Assembly: GCF_004521985.1 (NCBI RefSeq)
Contig: NZ_SBHZ01000004.1
Location: forward strand, 248,001-312,000
Direction: 5' to 3'
From: Ectopseudomonas khazarica
GTDB lineage: Bacteria > Pseudomonadota > Gammaproteobacteria > Pseudomonadales > Pseudomonadaceae
DNA length: 64,000 nucleotides
Position 1 is the stretch's first letter, and the number at the start of each line of letters is the position of its first letter. A program made the translations under genes and the position numbers. Below, piece after piece: positions 18,510-26,791 of this stretch. The notes under the pieces were generated by a model. It had not been told where the DNA came from and did no database searches. It saw only the letters and a list, made by a program, of their open reading frames with translations.

Positions 18510-20471
18510 ATGCTTGGCACTCTACTTCCCATCCTGCTCTTCGCCGCCCTCGGCCTCGCCGTGCTGGGCGCGCTGAAGCGCTTCTTCATGTGGCGCCGTG
18601 GCCGGCCGGCCAAGGTCGACTGGATCGGCGGCCTGCTGCAGATGCCGCGCCGCTACCTGGTCGATCTGCACCATGTGGTCGAACGCGACAAGTACATGTC
18701 CAGGACCCACGTCGCCACCGCCGGCGGCTTCGTCCTGGCAGCCGTGCTGGCCATCCTCGTGCACGGTTTCGGCCTGCACAACCGCATCCTCGGCTTCGCC
18801 CTGCTGGCGGCCACCGTGCTGATGTTCAGCGGCGCCCTGTTCGTCGCCAAGCGTCGTCTGGACCCGCCGTCGCGCCTGTCGAAAGGCCCATGGATGCGTT
18901 TGCCGAAGAGCCTGCTGATGTTCGCGGCCAGCTTCTTCATCGCCACCCTGCCGGTGGCCGGCATTCTCCCCGCCGGTTTCGGTGGCTGGGTTCTGGCCAT
19001 CCTCCTTGCCGTTGGCGTGGCCTGGGGCGTGTCCGAGCTGTTCTTCGGCATGACCTGGGGCGGGCCGATGAAACATGCCTTCGCCGGTGCCTTGCACCTG
19101 GCCTGGCACCGCCGCGCCGAGCGTTTCGGTGGTGGCCGCTCCAGCGGCCTGAAAGCGCTGGACCTGAACGACCCGAAAGCACCGCTGGGGGTGGAAAAGC
19201 CCAGCGATTTCACCTGGAACCAGCTGCTTGGTTTCGACGCCTGCGTGCAGTGCGGCAAGTGCGAGGCCATGTGCCCGGCCTTCGCCGCCGGCCAGCCGCT
19301 GAATCCGAAGAAGCTGATCCAGGACATGGTCATCGGCCTGGCGGGCGGCAACGACGCCAAGTTCGCCGGCAGCCCCTACCCAGGCAAACCGCTCGGTGAA
19401 CACAGCGGCGGCCCGCACCAGCCGATCGTCTCGCTGCACGGCAAGGCGCTGGTCGATGCCGAAACGCTGTGGTCGTGCACCACCTGCCGCGCCTGCGTCG
19501 AGGAATGCCCGATGATGATCGAGCACGTCGACGCCATCGTCGACATGCGTCGCCACCTGACCCTGGAGAAAGGCGCCACGCCGAACAAGGGTGCCGAGGT
19601 GCTGGACAACCTGATCGCCACCGACAACCCCGGCGGTTTCAACCCGGGCGGCCGCCTGAACTGGGCCGCCGACCTGAACCTGCCACTGCTCGCCGACAAG
19701 GGCGAGACCGACGTGCTGTTCTGGGTCGGTGACGGCGCCTTCGACATGCGCAACCAGCGCACCCTGCGCGCCTTCGTGAAGATCCTCAAGACCGCCGGCG
19801 TCGACTTCGCCGTGCTCGGCCTGGAAGAACGCGACAGCGGTGACGTGGCCCGTCGCCTGGGTGACGAGGCGACCTTCCAGCACCTGGCCAAGCGCAATAT
19901 CGCGACCATGGCCAAGTACCGCTTCAAGCGCATCGTCAGCTGCGACCCGCACAGTTTCCACGTACTGAAGAACGAGTACGGCGCGCTCGGCGGCAACTAC
20001 CAGGTGCTGCACCACAGCACCTTCATCGACGAGCTGGTGCGCAATGGCTCGCTCAACCTCGGGCAGAGCAAGGCCGCCAGCGTCACCTACCATGACCCCT
20101 GCTACCTGGGTCGCTACAACGGCGAGTACGAAGCGCCGCGCGCGGTGCTCAGGGCCATCGGCATCGAGGTCAGGGAGATGGAACGTTCGGGCTTCCGTTC
20201 GCGCTGCTGCGGCGGCGGTGGCGGCGCGCCGATCACCGACATCCCCGGCAAGCAACGCATCCCCGACATGCGCATGGTCGACATCAGGGAAACCGGCGCC
20301 GAGCTGGTCGCCGTCGGCTGCCCGCAGTGCACGGCGATGCTCGAAGGCGTGGTCGCCCCACGCCCGGAAATCAAGGACATCGCCGAACTGGTCGCCGAGG
20401 TGCTGATCGAGCCCACCGAAGTGCCGGCCAAGCGCCCGAACGCCCAGCGTGCAGCCGCGGAGGTGCAGTGA
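18510..20471 (+). CDS. dgcB: Dimethylglycine demethylase subunit, membrane-anchored Fe-S/CCG-domain protein
   Basis: A 653-residue protein. One N-terminal TM helix (1-~25) and further hydrophobic segments to ~180 anchor it. CVQCGKCEAMCPAFA and SCTTCRACVEECPMMIE give two [4Fe-4S] ferredoxin sites. Two cysteine-rich CCG domains follow (YHDPCYLGRYN ... SRCCGGGGGAP and GCPQCTAML), as in HdrD/GlpC-type electron carriers. It is needed with DgcA for dimethylglycine demethylation in P. aeruginosa and probably carries electrons toward the quinone pool. The gap to etfA holds a long inverted repeat. Confidence 0.9.
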   Translation: MLGTLLPILLFAALGLAVLGALKRFFMWRRGRPAKVDWIGGLLQMPRRYLVDLHHVVERDKYMSRTHVATAGGFVLAAVLAILVHGFGLHNRILGFALLAATVLMFSGALFVAKRRLDPPSRLSKGPWMRLPKSLLMFAASFFIATLPVAGILPAGFGGWVLAILLAVGVAWGVSELFFGMTWGGPMKHAFAGALHLAWHRRAERFGGGRSSGLKALDLNDPKAPLGVEKPSDFTWNQLLGFDACVQCGKCEAMCPAFAAGQPLNPKKLIQDMVIGLAGGNDAKFAGSPYPGKPLGEHSGGPHQPIVSLHGKALVDAETLWSCTTCRACVEECPMMIEHVDAIVDMRRHLTLEKGATPNKGAEVLDNLIATDNPGGFNPGGRLNWAADLNLPLLADKGETDVLFWVGDGAFDMRNQRTLRAFVKILKTAGVDFAVLGLEERDSGDVARRLGDEATFQHLAKRNIATMAKYRFKRIVSCDPHSFHVLKNEYGALGGNYQVLHHSTFIDELVRNGSLNLGQSKAASVTYHDPCYLGRYNGEYEAPRAVLRAIGIEVREMERSGFRSRCCGGGGGAPITDIPGKQRIPDMRMVDIRETGAELVAVGCPQCTAMLEGVVAPRPEIKDIAELVAEVLIEPTEVPAKRPNAQRAAAEVQ

Positions 20472-20487
20472 TGAACGCGAGCGACGC

Positions 20488-20536
20488 AGGGCGGGGGCAA
20501 CCCGCCAGCACCTGTCCGGCGGGTTGCACCCGCCCT
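20488..20536. repeat. Inverted repeat between dgcB and etfA
   Basis: AGGGCGGGGGCAACCCGCC at 20488-20506 is the reverse complement of GGCGGGTTGCACCCGCCCT at 20518-20536 except for one base, giving 19-base arms and an 11-base loop. It is a REP-like element of the GTAGGGCGGGTGCAACCCGCC type. No T-run follows, so full transcription termination is unlikely. Confidence 0.8.
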
Positions 20537-20559
20537 ACGCACCGTCTGGAGGCCATGCA

Positions 20560-21789
20560 ATGAGCGACATCATCCGCCGCGACCCACGCGCCGAGTGGAT
20601 CGCCCGCAACCGCCTGCATCCGCTGCATGCGTCGATGCAGAAGGCCGAGACCAGCTGGATGGGCCCCAACGGCATCATCCGCAAGAACCCGCACGCGCTG
20701 GCGACCGGCTTTATCGGCCCGGCCGGCATCAAGCGCATCGACCGCAGCGGCGCCCAGCAGGGCACCAGTGGCAAACGACAGAGCGCCAGCGTGGAGGTGC
20801 AGCTGCCGCTGCACGTGGTCGAGCAACCGGCCTACCACATCGTGGTGGTGCCCGACATGGTCGGCGGCCGCCTCTCCAGCCACGACAAGGACCTGCTCGG
20901 CCTGGCCCACAAGCTGGCGGCCGATGGCGGTGCAGTGGTCGCCGTGCTGTTCGGTGACGACAAGGAAAGCGCCTTCGATACCGCCGGCGTGGACCGCATC
21001 CTGCGCATCGCCGGCGACACCTTCGACGGCTATGCGCCGGAGGCCCGCGTGCTCGCCCTCAGCGCCGTCGAGGCGCAACTGGCGCCGCGCCACTGGTTGC
21101 TGCCCGACAGCCGCACCGGCGGTGGCGAGCTGGGCCGGCGCCTGGCCGCCAAGCTCGGCGAGCGTCCGGCCACCCGCGTCTGGCAGGTGGCTGGCGAACA
21201 TGTGACCGGCCGTGCCGGCAGCGGCCAGCAGGACCTGCAGCGCGCGCTGCCCCGGCTGCTGCTGGCCGCCGCCGAATGCGCCGAGCCGGTCAGCGAAACG
21301 CGTCATGAGGCGCGCCCGCTGGAGCTCAGCAGCAAGATCGCGCAGAGCCTGCCACGCATCGAGGACCTCGGTTCCGTCGCCGTCGACCCGGCGCAGATTC
21401 CCATGGCCGAGTCCGAGTTCATCCTCTCCGGCGGCAACGGCGTGAAGGACTGGGAACTGTTCCACCAGGCCGCAGTTGCCCTGGGCGCCACCGAAGGCGC
21501 CTCGCGCGTGGCGGTGGACGACGGTTTCATGCCGCGCAACCGCCAGGTCGGCGCCACCGGCACCTGGGTTACCGCACGCGTGTACGTTGCGGTGGGGATC
21601 TCCGGCGCCATCCAGCACCTGCAGGGCATCGGCGCCTGCGACAAGGTGGTGGCGGTGAACATGGACCCCGGCTGCGACATGATCAAACGTGCCGACCTCT
21701 CGGTGATCGGAGACTCGGCGCTGATCCTCCAGGCGCTGATCGAACGTGTCGCCGCCTGGCGCCAGGAGGGCAAGCGCGATGCAGCCTGA
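20560..21789 (+). CDS. etfA: Electron transfer flavoprotein alpha subunit dedicated to dimethylglycine oxidation
   Basis: A 409-residue EtfA. The N-terminal ~80 residues (HPLHASMQKAETSWMGPNG...) are an extension of this branch. The N domain follows (YHIVVVPDMVGG ... GGAVVAVLFGDD). The C-terminal FAD-binding domain has the SGGNGVKDWELFHQAAVALGA, PRNRQVGATGTWV and VAVGISGAIQHLQGIGACDK motifs. It is not the housekeeping fatty-acid ETF; its operon position matches the P. aeruginosa dgc ETF pair. ATG 20560 is preferred, with TCTGGAGG upstream; the frame extends upstream through the repeat. Confidence 0.9.
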   Translation: MSDIIRRDPRAEWIARNRLHPLHASMQKAETSWMGPNGIIRKNPHALATGFIGPAGIKRIDRSGAQQGTSGKRQSASVEVQLPLHVVEQPAYHIVVVPDMVGGRLSSHDKDLLGLAHKLAADGGAVVAVLFGDDKESAFDTAGVDRILRIAGDTFDGYAPEARVLALSAVEAQLAPRHWLLPDSRTGGGELGRRLAAKLGERPATRVWQVAGEHVTGRAGSGQQDLQRALPRLLLAAAECAEPVSETRHEARPLELSSKIAQSLPRIEDLGSVAVDPAQIPMAESEFILSGGNGVKDWELFHQAAVALGATEGASRVAVDDGFMPRNRQVGATGTWVTARVYVAVGISGAIQHLQGIGACDKVVAVNMDPGCDMIKRADLSVIGDSALILQALIERVAAWRQEGKRDAA

Positions 21790-21796
21790 AACCTGC

Positions 21797-21852
21797 GTAG
21801 CCCGGATGCAATCCGCAGCCCTCACAACCCATCCCCGGAGTGCATCCGGGCC
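21797..21852. repeat. Inverted repeat between etfA and etfB
   Basis: CCCGGATGCA at 21801-21810 pairs perfectly with TGCATCCGGG at 21841-21850. The left part GTAGCCCGGATGCAATCCG is the same repeat as at 5791. It separates two genes whose products form one heterodimer. Confidence 0.78.
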
Positions 21853-21863
21853 AAGGGGGAGCC

Positions 21864-22637
21864 ATGCCTGATCTGAATATCGTCGCCCTGGTTTCGGTTG
21901 GCGCACACCCGACCTCGGGACGGGCGCGCCGCGCCGAACAGGACGCCCGCGCGGTGGAACTCGGCCTGCGCCTGGCCGGACAGAATCTGCAACTACTGCA
22001 TGCCGGCGACCCACAGGCCGAAGCGCTGCGCGGCTACCTGGGCATGGGCCTGGAGCAGCTCGACGTCCTCGAACAGACCGAGGGCGCCGACGCCCTGCCG
22101 TTGCTGGTCGACTACCTGCAAGGCAGCCGTACCCAACTGGTCCTGACCGGCAGCCAGGCGGAAACCGGCGAGGGGTCGGGCATGCTGCCGTTCCTCCTCG
22201 CCGAGCACCTGGGCTGGCCGATGGTGGTCGGCCTGGCCGAAGTGGAGAAGGTCGAGAATGGCGTGGCGCAGGTACTGCAAGCCCTCCCCCGTGGCCAGCG
22301 GCGACGCCTCAAGGTCCGCCTGCCATGCGTCGCCAGCGTCGACAACGCCGCCCCCGTGGCGCGGCAGAGTGCCTTCGGCCCGGCCCGACGCGGCCTGATC
22401 GAGGCGCATGAAGTCGCGGTGGTGGACGACCCGCTGCTGGCCGCAGCCAGCCTGCTACCGGCCAGGCCGCGACCGAAGCGGCTCAAGGTGATCAAGGCCA
22501 AGACCGGTGCCGAACGGATGAAGGCCGCGACGGCCAAGGCCAGTGGCGGCGGTGGTCAGGTGCTCAAGGATGTCTCGCCACAGGAAGGCGCAGAGGCTAT
22601 CTTCAAGCTATTGATCGAAGAAGGCGTACTGCGCTAG
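21864..22637 (+). CDS. etfB: Electron transfer flavoprotein beta subunit dedicated to dimethylglycine oxidation
   Basis: A 257-residue EtfB-like protein beginning MPDLNIVALVSVGAHPTSGR. It has a nucleotide-binding alpha/beta domain and the segment LVLTGSQAETGEGSGMLPFLLAEHLGWPMV, equivalent to the conserved EtfB AMP/FAD interface. It pairs with EtfA to accept electrons from DgcA/DgcB. AAGGGGGA 5 bases before ATG 21864 fixes the start. The C-terminal tail is Lys-rich and ends with EGAEAIFKLLIEEGVLR. Confidence 0.88.
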   Translation: MPDLNIVALVSVGAHPTSGRARRAEQDARAVELGLRLAGQNLQLLHAGDPQAEALRGYLGMGLEQLDVLEQTEGADALPLLVDYLQGSRTQLVLTGSQAETGEGSGMLPFLLAEHLGWPMVVGLAEVEKVENGVAQVLQALPRGQRRRLKVRLPCVASVDNAAPVARQSAFGPARRGLIEAHEVAVVDDPLLAAASLLPARPRPKRLKVIKAKTGAERMKAATAKASGGGGQVLKDVSPQEGAEAIFKLLIEEGVLR

Positions 22638-22682
22638 CAGGCGGCTGAACGACGACCTGCGCTGCCAAGAGGAGCCACGACC

Positions 22683-22934
22683 ATGATGCATGCCGACCTG
22701 ATCGACCAGGAAGACTTCCGCGAACACCTGATCGCCCTGGGCCTGAACATCCCCCCGGGCGCCTCGCCGGAACAGGCCTGCGAGCTGGCCGTCAGCGGGC
22801 TCAGCGCCGAGCGCGCCATCGCCCTGCGGCGCCTGGTGGAAGAACTGCTGGGCGGCAGCGCCACCCTGCTGCCCAACGTGCGCGAGGCCATCAGCCGGCA
22901 TCTGCTGCCGGCGCTGGTGCCCAAGCCCAGCTGA
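22683..22934 (+). CDS. Small conserved protein at the end of the dgc-etf operon
   Basis: An 83-residue, mostly helical, soluble protein (MMHADLIDQEDFREHLIALG...). GAGGAG precedes two consecutive ATG codons. It is 45 bases after etfB, in the place where P. aeruginosa also has a small unnamed gene after the ETF pair. I recognise no domain or motif and assign no function. It could be a small accessory of the demethylase-ETF complex; that is inference from location only. Confidence 0.7.
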   Translation: MMHADLIDQEDFREHLIALGLNIPPGASPEQACELAVSGLSAERAIALRRLVEELLGGSATLLPNVREAISRHLLPALVPKPS

Positions 22935-22950
22935 ACGCTACAGCAAAGCT

Positions 22951-22984
22951 GCCTCCCAGCAGACTCCTGCTGCGTGGGAGGGGC
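22951..22984. repeat. Stem-loop after the small ORF
   Basis: CCTCCCAGCAG and CTGCTGCGTGGGAGG form an imperfect hairpin (outer CCTCCCA/TGGGAGG) immediately before a strong terminator. It may be a REP remnant or a first terminator stem. Confidence 0.5.
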
Positions 22985-23015
22985 AAAAAAAGGGGCGCCA
23001 GTGGCGCCCCTTTTT
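22985..23015. terminator. Bidirectional intrinsic terminator between dgc operon and gbdR
   Basis: An A-run is followed by GGGGCGCC (22992-22999), a three-base loop, GGCGCCCC (23003-23010) and TTTTT. It works in both directions, ending the plus-strand dgc-etf operon and the minus-strand gbdR. Confidence 0.92.
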
Positions 23016-23028
23016 CATTGCCGCGCGG

Positions 23029-24123
23029 TCAGATGCGCACGCTGGCGAAGGTCGACTCGCCCTGGGCTCGGTTCAGCGCCAGCACGGCACTGGAGTTGAC
23101 CTGCTGATCGGGGATCGGCAGCAGCACCACCAGGTTGTTGCCCTGCTGACCCGCGCGCTCGTCACGCGGCGGAATACCGAAGTACTCGCGGTAGCACTTG
23201 GAAAAGTGTGGGGTGGAGACGAAGCCGCAGACCGAGGCGACCTCGATGATCGACATGCTGGTCTGCTTGAGCAGCTGGCGTGCGCGAATCAGGCGCAGCT
23301 TGAGGTAGTAACGCGACGGCGAGCAGTGCAGGTATTTCTGGAACAGGCGCTCCAGTTGGCGCCGGGAGATGTCGACGAAGCAGGCCAGTTCGTCGAGGTC
23401 GATCGGCTCCTCCAGGTTGGCTTCCATCAAGGCGACGATTTCCTGCAGCTTCGGCTGATTGCTGCCCAGCATGTGCTTGAGCGGCACGCGCTGATGATCC
23501 TGTTCGTTGCGAATGCGTTCGTAGATGAACATCTCGGAGATGCCGGCGGCCAGTTCACGACCATGCTGCTGGCCGATCAGGTGCAGCATCATGTCCATCG
23601 GCGCGGTACCGCCGGAGCTGGTGTGACGATTGCGATCGATGGAGAACAGACGCGTGGTGATGGCCGCACGCGGGAAGGCTTCCTGCATCGACGCCAGGCA
23701 TTCCCAGTGCACACTGCAGTCATAGCCATCGAGCAGGCCGGCCTTCGCCAGCGCCCAGCTGCCGGTGCACACCGCACCGAGCTGCCGGCCCTGGCGCGCC
23801 TGCAGTTGCAGCCAGCTGACGTGCTCGCGCTTGACGCTGTGCTGGATGTCCACACCGCCGCAGACGATCACCGCATCCAGCGCCGGCGCGTTGTGCATGG
23901 CCGTGTCCGGGGTGATCTGCAGGCCGTCGCTGGCGCTGACCGGCTGACCGTCGTGGGTCAGGGTGTGCCAGCGGAACAGTTCCTTGCCGGAAAGCTGGTT
24001 GGCCATGCGCAGCGGTTCCACCGCCGAGGCGAGGGAAATCAGGGTGAAGTTGTCCAGAAGCAGGAAGCCGATGGACTGAGAAACGCGATTCTGGGGTTGT
24101 CCCCCCTGGCCTAACTGCGACAT
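23029..24123 (-). CDS. gbdR: AraC-family glycine betaine/dimethylglycine-responsive activator
   Basis: A 364-residue regulator with the same architecture as CdhR. The N-terminal DJ-1/PfpI-like sensor domain (SQSIGFLLLDNFTLISLASA ... VIVCGGVDIQHS ... AVCTGSWALAKAGLLDGYD) is followed by an AraC DNA-binding domain (LDELACFVDISRRQLERLFQ ... IIEVASVCGFVSTPHFSKCY). In P. aeruginosa GbdR activates the choline, betaine and dimethylglycine catabolic genes and the cbc transporter. ATG 24123 is preferred, with GAGG about 9 bases upstream. It lies between the dgc operon and the binding-protein genes and is probably the common regulator of both. Confidence 0.9.
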   Translation of the reverse strand: MSQLGQGGQPQNRVSQSIGFLLLDNFTLISLASAVEPLRMANQLSGKELFRWHTLTHDGQPVSASDGLQITPDTAMHNAPALDAVIVCGGVDIQHSVKREHVSWLQLQARQGRQLGAVCTGSWALAKAGLLDGYDCSVHWECLASMQEAFPRAAITTRLFSIDRNRHTSSGGTAPMDMMLHLIGQQHGRELAAGISEMFIYERIRNEQDHQRVPLKHMLGSNQPKLQEIVALMEANLEEPIDLDELACFVDISRRQLERLFQKYLHCSPSRYYLKLRLIRARQLLKQTSMSIIEVASVCGFVSTPHFSKCYREYFGIPPRDERAGQQGNNLVVLLPIPDQQVNSSAVLALNRAQGESTFASVRI

Positions 24124-24884
24124 CGATGAACACCTCACGCCAAGCACGGTATGAACCCCGCTCGAGGAGGGGCTCTCTTCTAGTTCTGCCGCCGATCAAG
24201 GGACCCGCGCAGCTATGCAAATTCACGCAAAGGCCATGCCTAAATTGATTACGCGTTCAAAAATAAATCGCGCGCGACGCACACCGCGAAAATGCCGGCT
24301 CAGACGGCCTGGAAAGAGGCGACCCAGGCACGCGCAAAGCCAAGAGGGCAGAGGGTTTGAGCATTTCGGTAGCACTCGTCTGACAACGTGCTACGGGGCG
24401 CCGTTCGCGCAGTAACGCTCGCCCGGTAACAGCCATGACCGACCGGTCATTTTGCATGATCCTCACGCCCGTATCGGCCGCACCAAAATCTCGCGAAAGA
24501 GAGCCTCCTGGGGCGATTTTGCACCAGCAAGGATCAGCACGCGCCGGCACATCTGAACGCACCTCTCGAAGCCCCGCGAGGCCGCGCGCGTGACGCCTGC
24601 GCAACGCGAACAGCGTCGACCCGAGCGCGCCGGAATCCGACTGCACATCTGCTCGCCGCACGCTGCCCATGATCGGGCTTTCACCATCCGCATCACGCCT
24701 GACACCGACCCCGGCATGCCCGAGCGCGGCGCCGCGGCAGGCGCACCGGCCACGTCTCGATTCGGCATGCGGAGGTCGTTTTTCAGGCGGCCCGGCGGCC
24801 TGTCTCTTGCTACGAAATAGCCCGCACGCGCTGCACCGCAAGAGGATCTACCCATCTCTGGCCACCCCGCACACAGGACTGCTC
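24124..24884. promoter_or_regulatory. 761-base intergenic control region between gbdR and a choline/betaine binding protein
   Basis: Divergent genes flank this long region. The frames that cross it (for example 24257-24841 minus) are Arg/Ser/Ala-rich shadows. Visible sites are a palindrome at 24435-24450 and an inverted AAAATC...GATTTT pair at about 24485-24520. It must contain the promoters of gbdR and of the binding-protein gene, probably with GbdR sites that I cannot place by eye. Confidence 0.55.
24435..24450. promoter_or_regulatory. Operator-like palindrome ATGACCG-AC-CGGTCAT
   Basis: Perfect 7-base arms around a 2-base spacer, in the gbdR / binding-protein intergenic region. The length and symmetry fit a dimeric regulator site (TetR/GntR-like rather than AraC-like). 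No matching regulator gene is adjacent. Confidence 0.45.
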
Positions 24885-25829
24885 ATGAACAGACTTAGCC
24901 CGCTGCTGCTCGCCACCACCCTGCTCTGCTCCGCCACGCTGCAAGCCGCCGAAGATGCACGCTGCGAGCTGGTACGCCTGAGCGATGTCGGCTGGACCGA
25001 TATCACCATGACCACCGCAGTGGCCCGACTGGTACTCGGGGAAATCGGCTATCGCACCCAGGTGCAGCGCATGTCCCTGCCCGATACCTACCGCAGCCTG
25101 TCGGAAGGTCAGCTGGATGTGTTCCTCGGTAACTGGATGCCGGCACAGGCCGACCTGGTCCAGAACCACCTCGACAGCGGCAAGATCGAAAAACTGCACA
25201 CCAACCTGCCGACGGTGCGTTACACCCTGGCCGTGCTGACGCCAGGCTACGAGGCCGGACTGAAGGATTTCGCCGACATCCACCGCTTCAAGGACCAGCT
25301 CGGCGGGCAGATCTTCGGGATCGAGCCCGGTAACGAGGGCAACGAGATGGTCAAGGGGATGATCCGCGACAACACCTTCGGCCTTGCCGGTTTCACCCTG
25401 GTGGAGTCCAGCGAGAGCGGCATGCTCAACCATGTCGAGCGCGCCCAGCGCCTGGACAAGTGGGCGGTCTTCCTCGGCTGGGAACCGCACCCCATGAACG
25501 AGCGTCTGAAAATGAACTACCTGGCAGGCGGTGACGACTTCTTCGGCGCCAACTACGGTGCCGCCCAGGTCAATACCGTGGCCCGGGGCGACTTCAGCCG
25601 GCAATGCCCCAACCTGGCGCGACTGTTTCGCAACATGACCTTCACCATCTCGGCGGAGAACCACCTGATGAGTGCGGTACTGGAAGGCAATACCAACCGC
25701 CGGCGCGTAGCCAAGCAATGGATCGAGGAGAACCCGCAAATAGTGGCCAGCTGGCTCGAAGGCGTCACCCGCTACCAGGGCGGGCCGATTACCACCGCCT
25801 TTGATACGCCTTTGGCCTCCAGTAACTGA
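24885..25829 (+). CDS. Periplasmic choline/betaine/carnitine-type binding protein (second of four)
   Basis: A 314-residue secreted protein with signal peptide MNRLSPLLLATTLLCSATLQA. It is a CaiX/CbcX paralogue: RLSDVGWTDITMTTAVARLV, GQLDVFLGNWMP, FGIEPGNEGNEMV and VFLGWEPHPMNERL occupy the same places as in the other two, including the aromatic cage residues. Ligand contacts differ (for example GNWMPAQAD instead of GYWKPIMDD), so its substrate may differ. It has no permease or ATPase of its own. It stands alone between gbdR and the long cbcV leader, and probably serves the CbcVW core. Confidence 0.85.
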   Translation: MNRLSPLLLATTLLCSATLQAAEDARCELVRLSDVGWTDITMTTAVARLVLGEIGYRTQVQRMSLPDTYRSLSEGQLDVFLGNWMPAQADLVQNHLDSGKIEKLHTNLPTVRYTLAVLTPGYEAGLKDFADIHRFKDQLGGQIFGIEPGNEGNEMVKGMIRDNTFGLAGFTLVESSESGMLNHVERAQRLDKWAVFLGWEPHPMNERLKMNYLAGGDDFFGANYGAAQVNTVARGDFSRQCPNLARLFRNMTFTISAENHLMSAVLEGNTNRRRVAKQWIEENPQIVASWLEGVTRYQGGPITTAFDTPLASSN

Positions 25830-26791
25830 AAAACGGCGAAAAGACGAGAATAAGCGATAAAAATCACTCATCTTTCAAGAACACAAGAAAACCCAGACAC
25901 CTTCGCCGACGTGTTCCCGCGCAGCGCGGTTCCGCGGTCCGGGTGACTCCCGAGTCAGCTCGAACCGATAGCCGTTTTCACTCGCCACGGAGTGGGCGAA
26001 TGCACCTTTCTGTAAATTTTTTTCAACATCGCCACAGCCCCCGCGATACGCTGCCTGAGCCACTCTGGAAGGGCAAGAACCACGCCCGGCGCGGCTTCCA
26101 GCCTTGGCCAAGGGGTAAAAAAGTCTGTTAAGGTTTTTAAGGCACGCGCTCGAAACCGTCTCCCGGCACCTGCCCGGAAACGGTTCGAGAGCGCATCGAG
26201 CAGTGGAATCGGGAGCCCGGAAAACGTCAGAACGACGGGAATGCACACCACGTGATGGGGTATGTCGTCGCCCAACACGTCAGGGTCGCAAATCGACAAT
26301 TGCGCAGACCCCAAGACTATATCGTTGAGTCAGCCGATGACGTCGCTGCCGCATCTCAAGAGAGAGCGGCAGACCGGGGCCCTCCGCCCCGGACCGAAGA
26401 ACAGAACAAGCGCTGGCCCCCCCGCAATTGGGCGCCAGCCCAACAAGAAATTTCGGATGTACGCATGCGCCAGGATGGCGCATGAAATCCCAAGGGAATG
26501 GGCTTCGAAACACTGCCAGAGGGTTTGGAAAGCGGTTTGCAGCACGGCAAGACAGTGGTCACTCATCAACAGGTCGCGACGACGCAGCGGGCAGTTCCTG
26601 CCAACGGCCGCGTGCGTTGCGGTGTGCCCGAGTGTCACCAACCCGGCCAGCAGCGAAACGCCCACCAGCCTCGACACTTCAGCAAACACCCACACAGGTA
26701 TCAGAGACCTGACACAGCTGACCTACGCTTCGACGACGCGTGCTCGGCCGTGCCAGCGTGACCTGAATATCGCTTGAAGGGGAAACGTCCC
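25830..26791. promoter_or_regulatory. 962-base gene-free, stem-loop-rich leader of the cbcVWX operon
   Basis: No credible protein-coding gene. The frames that can be opened have no ribosome binding site and look random. Strong stem-loops are present: GCGCTCGAAACCGT (26146-26159) with ACGGTTCGAGAGCGC (26180-26194, 2-base bulge); CCGGGGC/GCCCCGG (26374-26380/26386-26392); GCTGGCCCCC/GGGCGCCAGC (26412-26421/26430-26439, one mismatch); CATGCGCCA/TGGCGCATG around GGA (26464-26484, perfect). None is followed directly by a T-run. If transcription starts upstream of 26146 this would be a structured 5' UTR of more than 600 bases; otherwise it may encode a small RNA. The function is unknown. Confidence 0.55.

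Noticed and set aside
24257..24841. A 194-residue minus-strand frame between gbdR and the binding-protein gene
   Set aside because: Cys/Arg/Ser-rich, no start signal, no recognisable domain. It is treated as non-coding control DNA.
26262..26777. A possible 171-residue gene in the cbcV leader
   Set aside because: No ribosome binding site, Ser/Thr/Arg/Pro-rich random composition, and it crosses several stem-loops. The overlapping minus-strand frame 26330-26695 is no better.
25830..26791. A known riboswitch (glycine or similar) in the cbcV leader
   Set aside because: I cannot recognise the conserved core of the glycine or any other known aptamer class, so only generic stem-loops are claimed.
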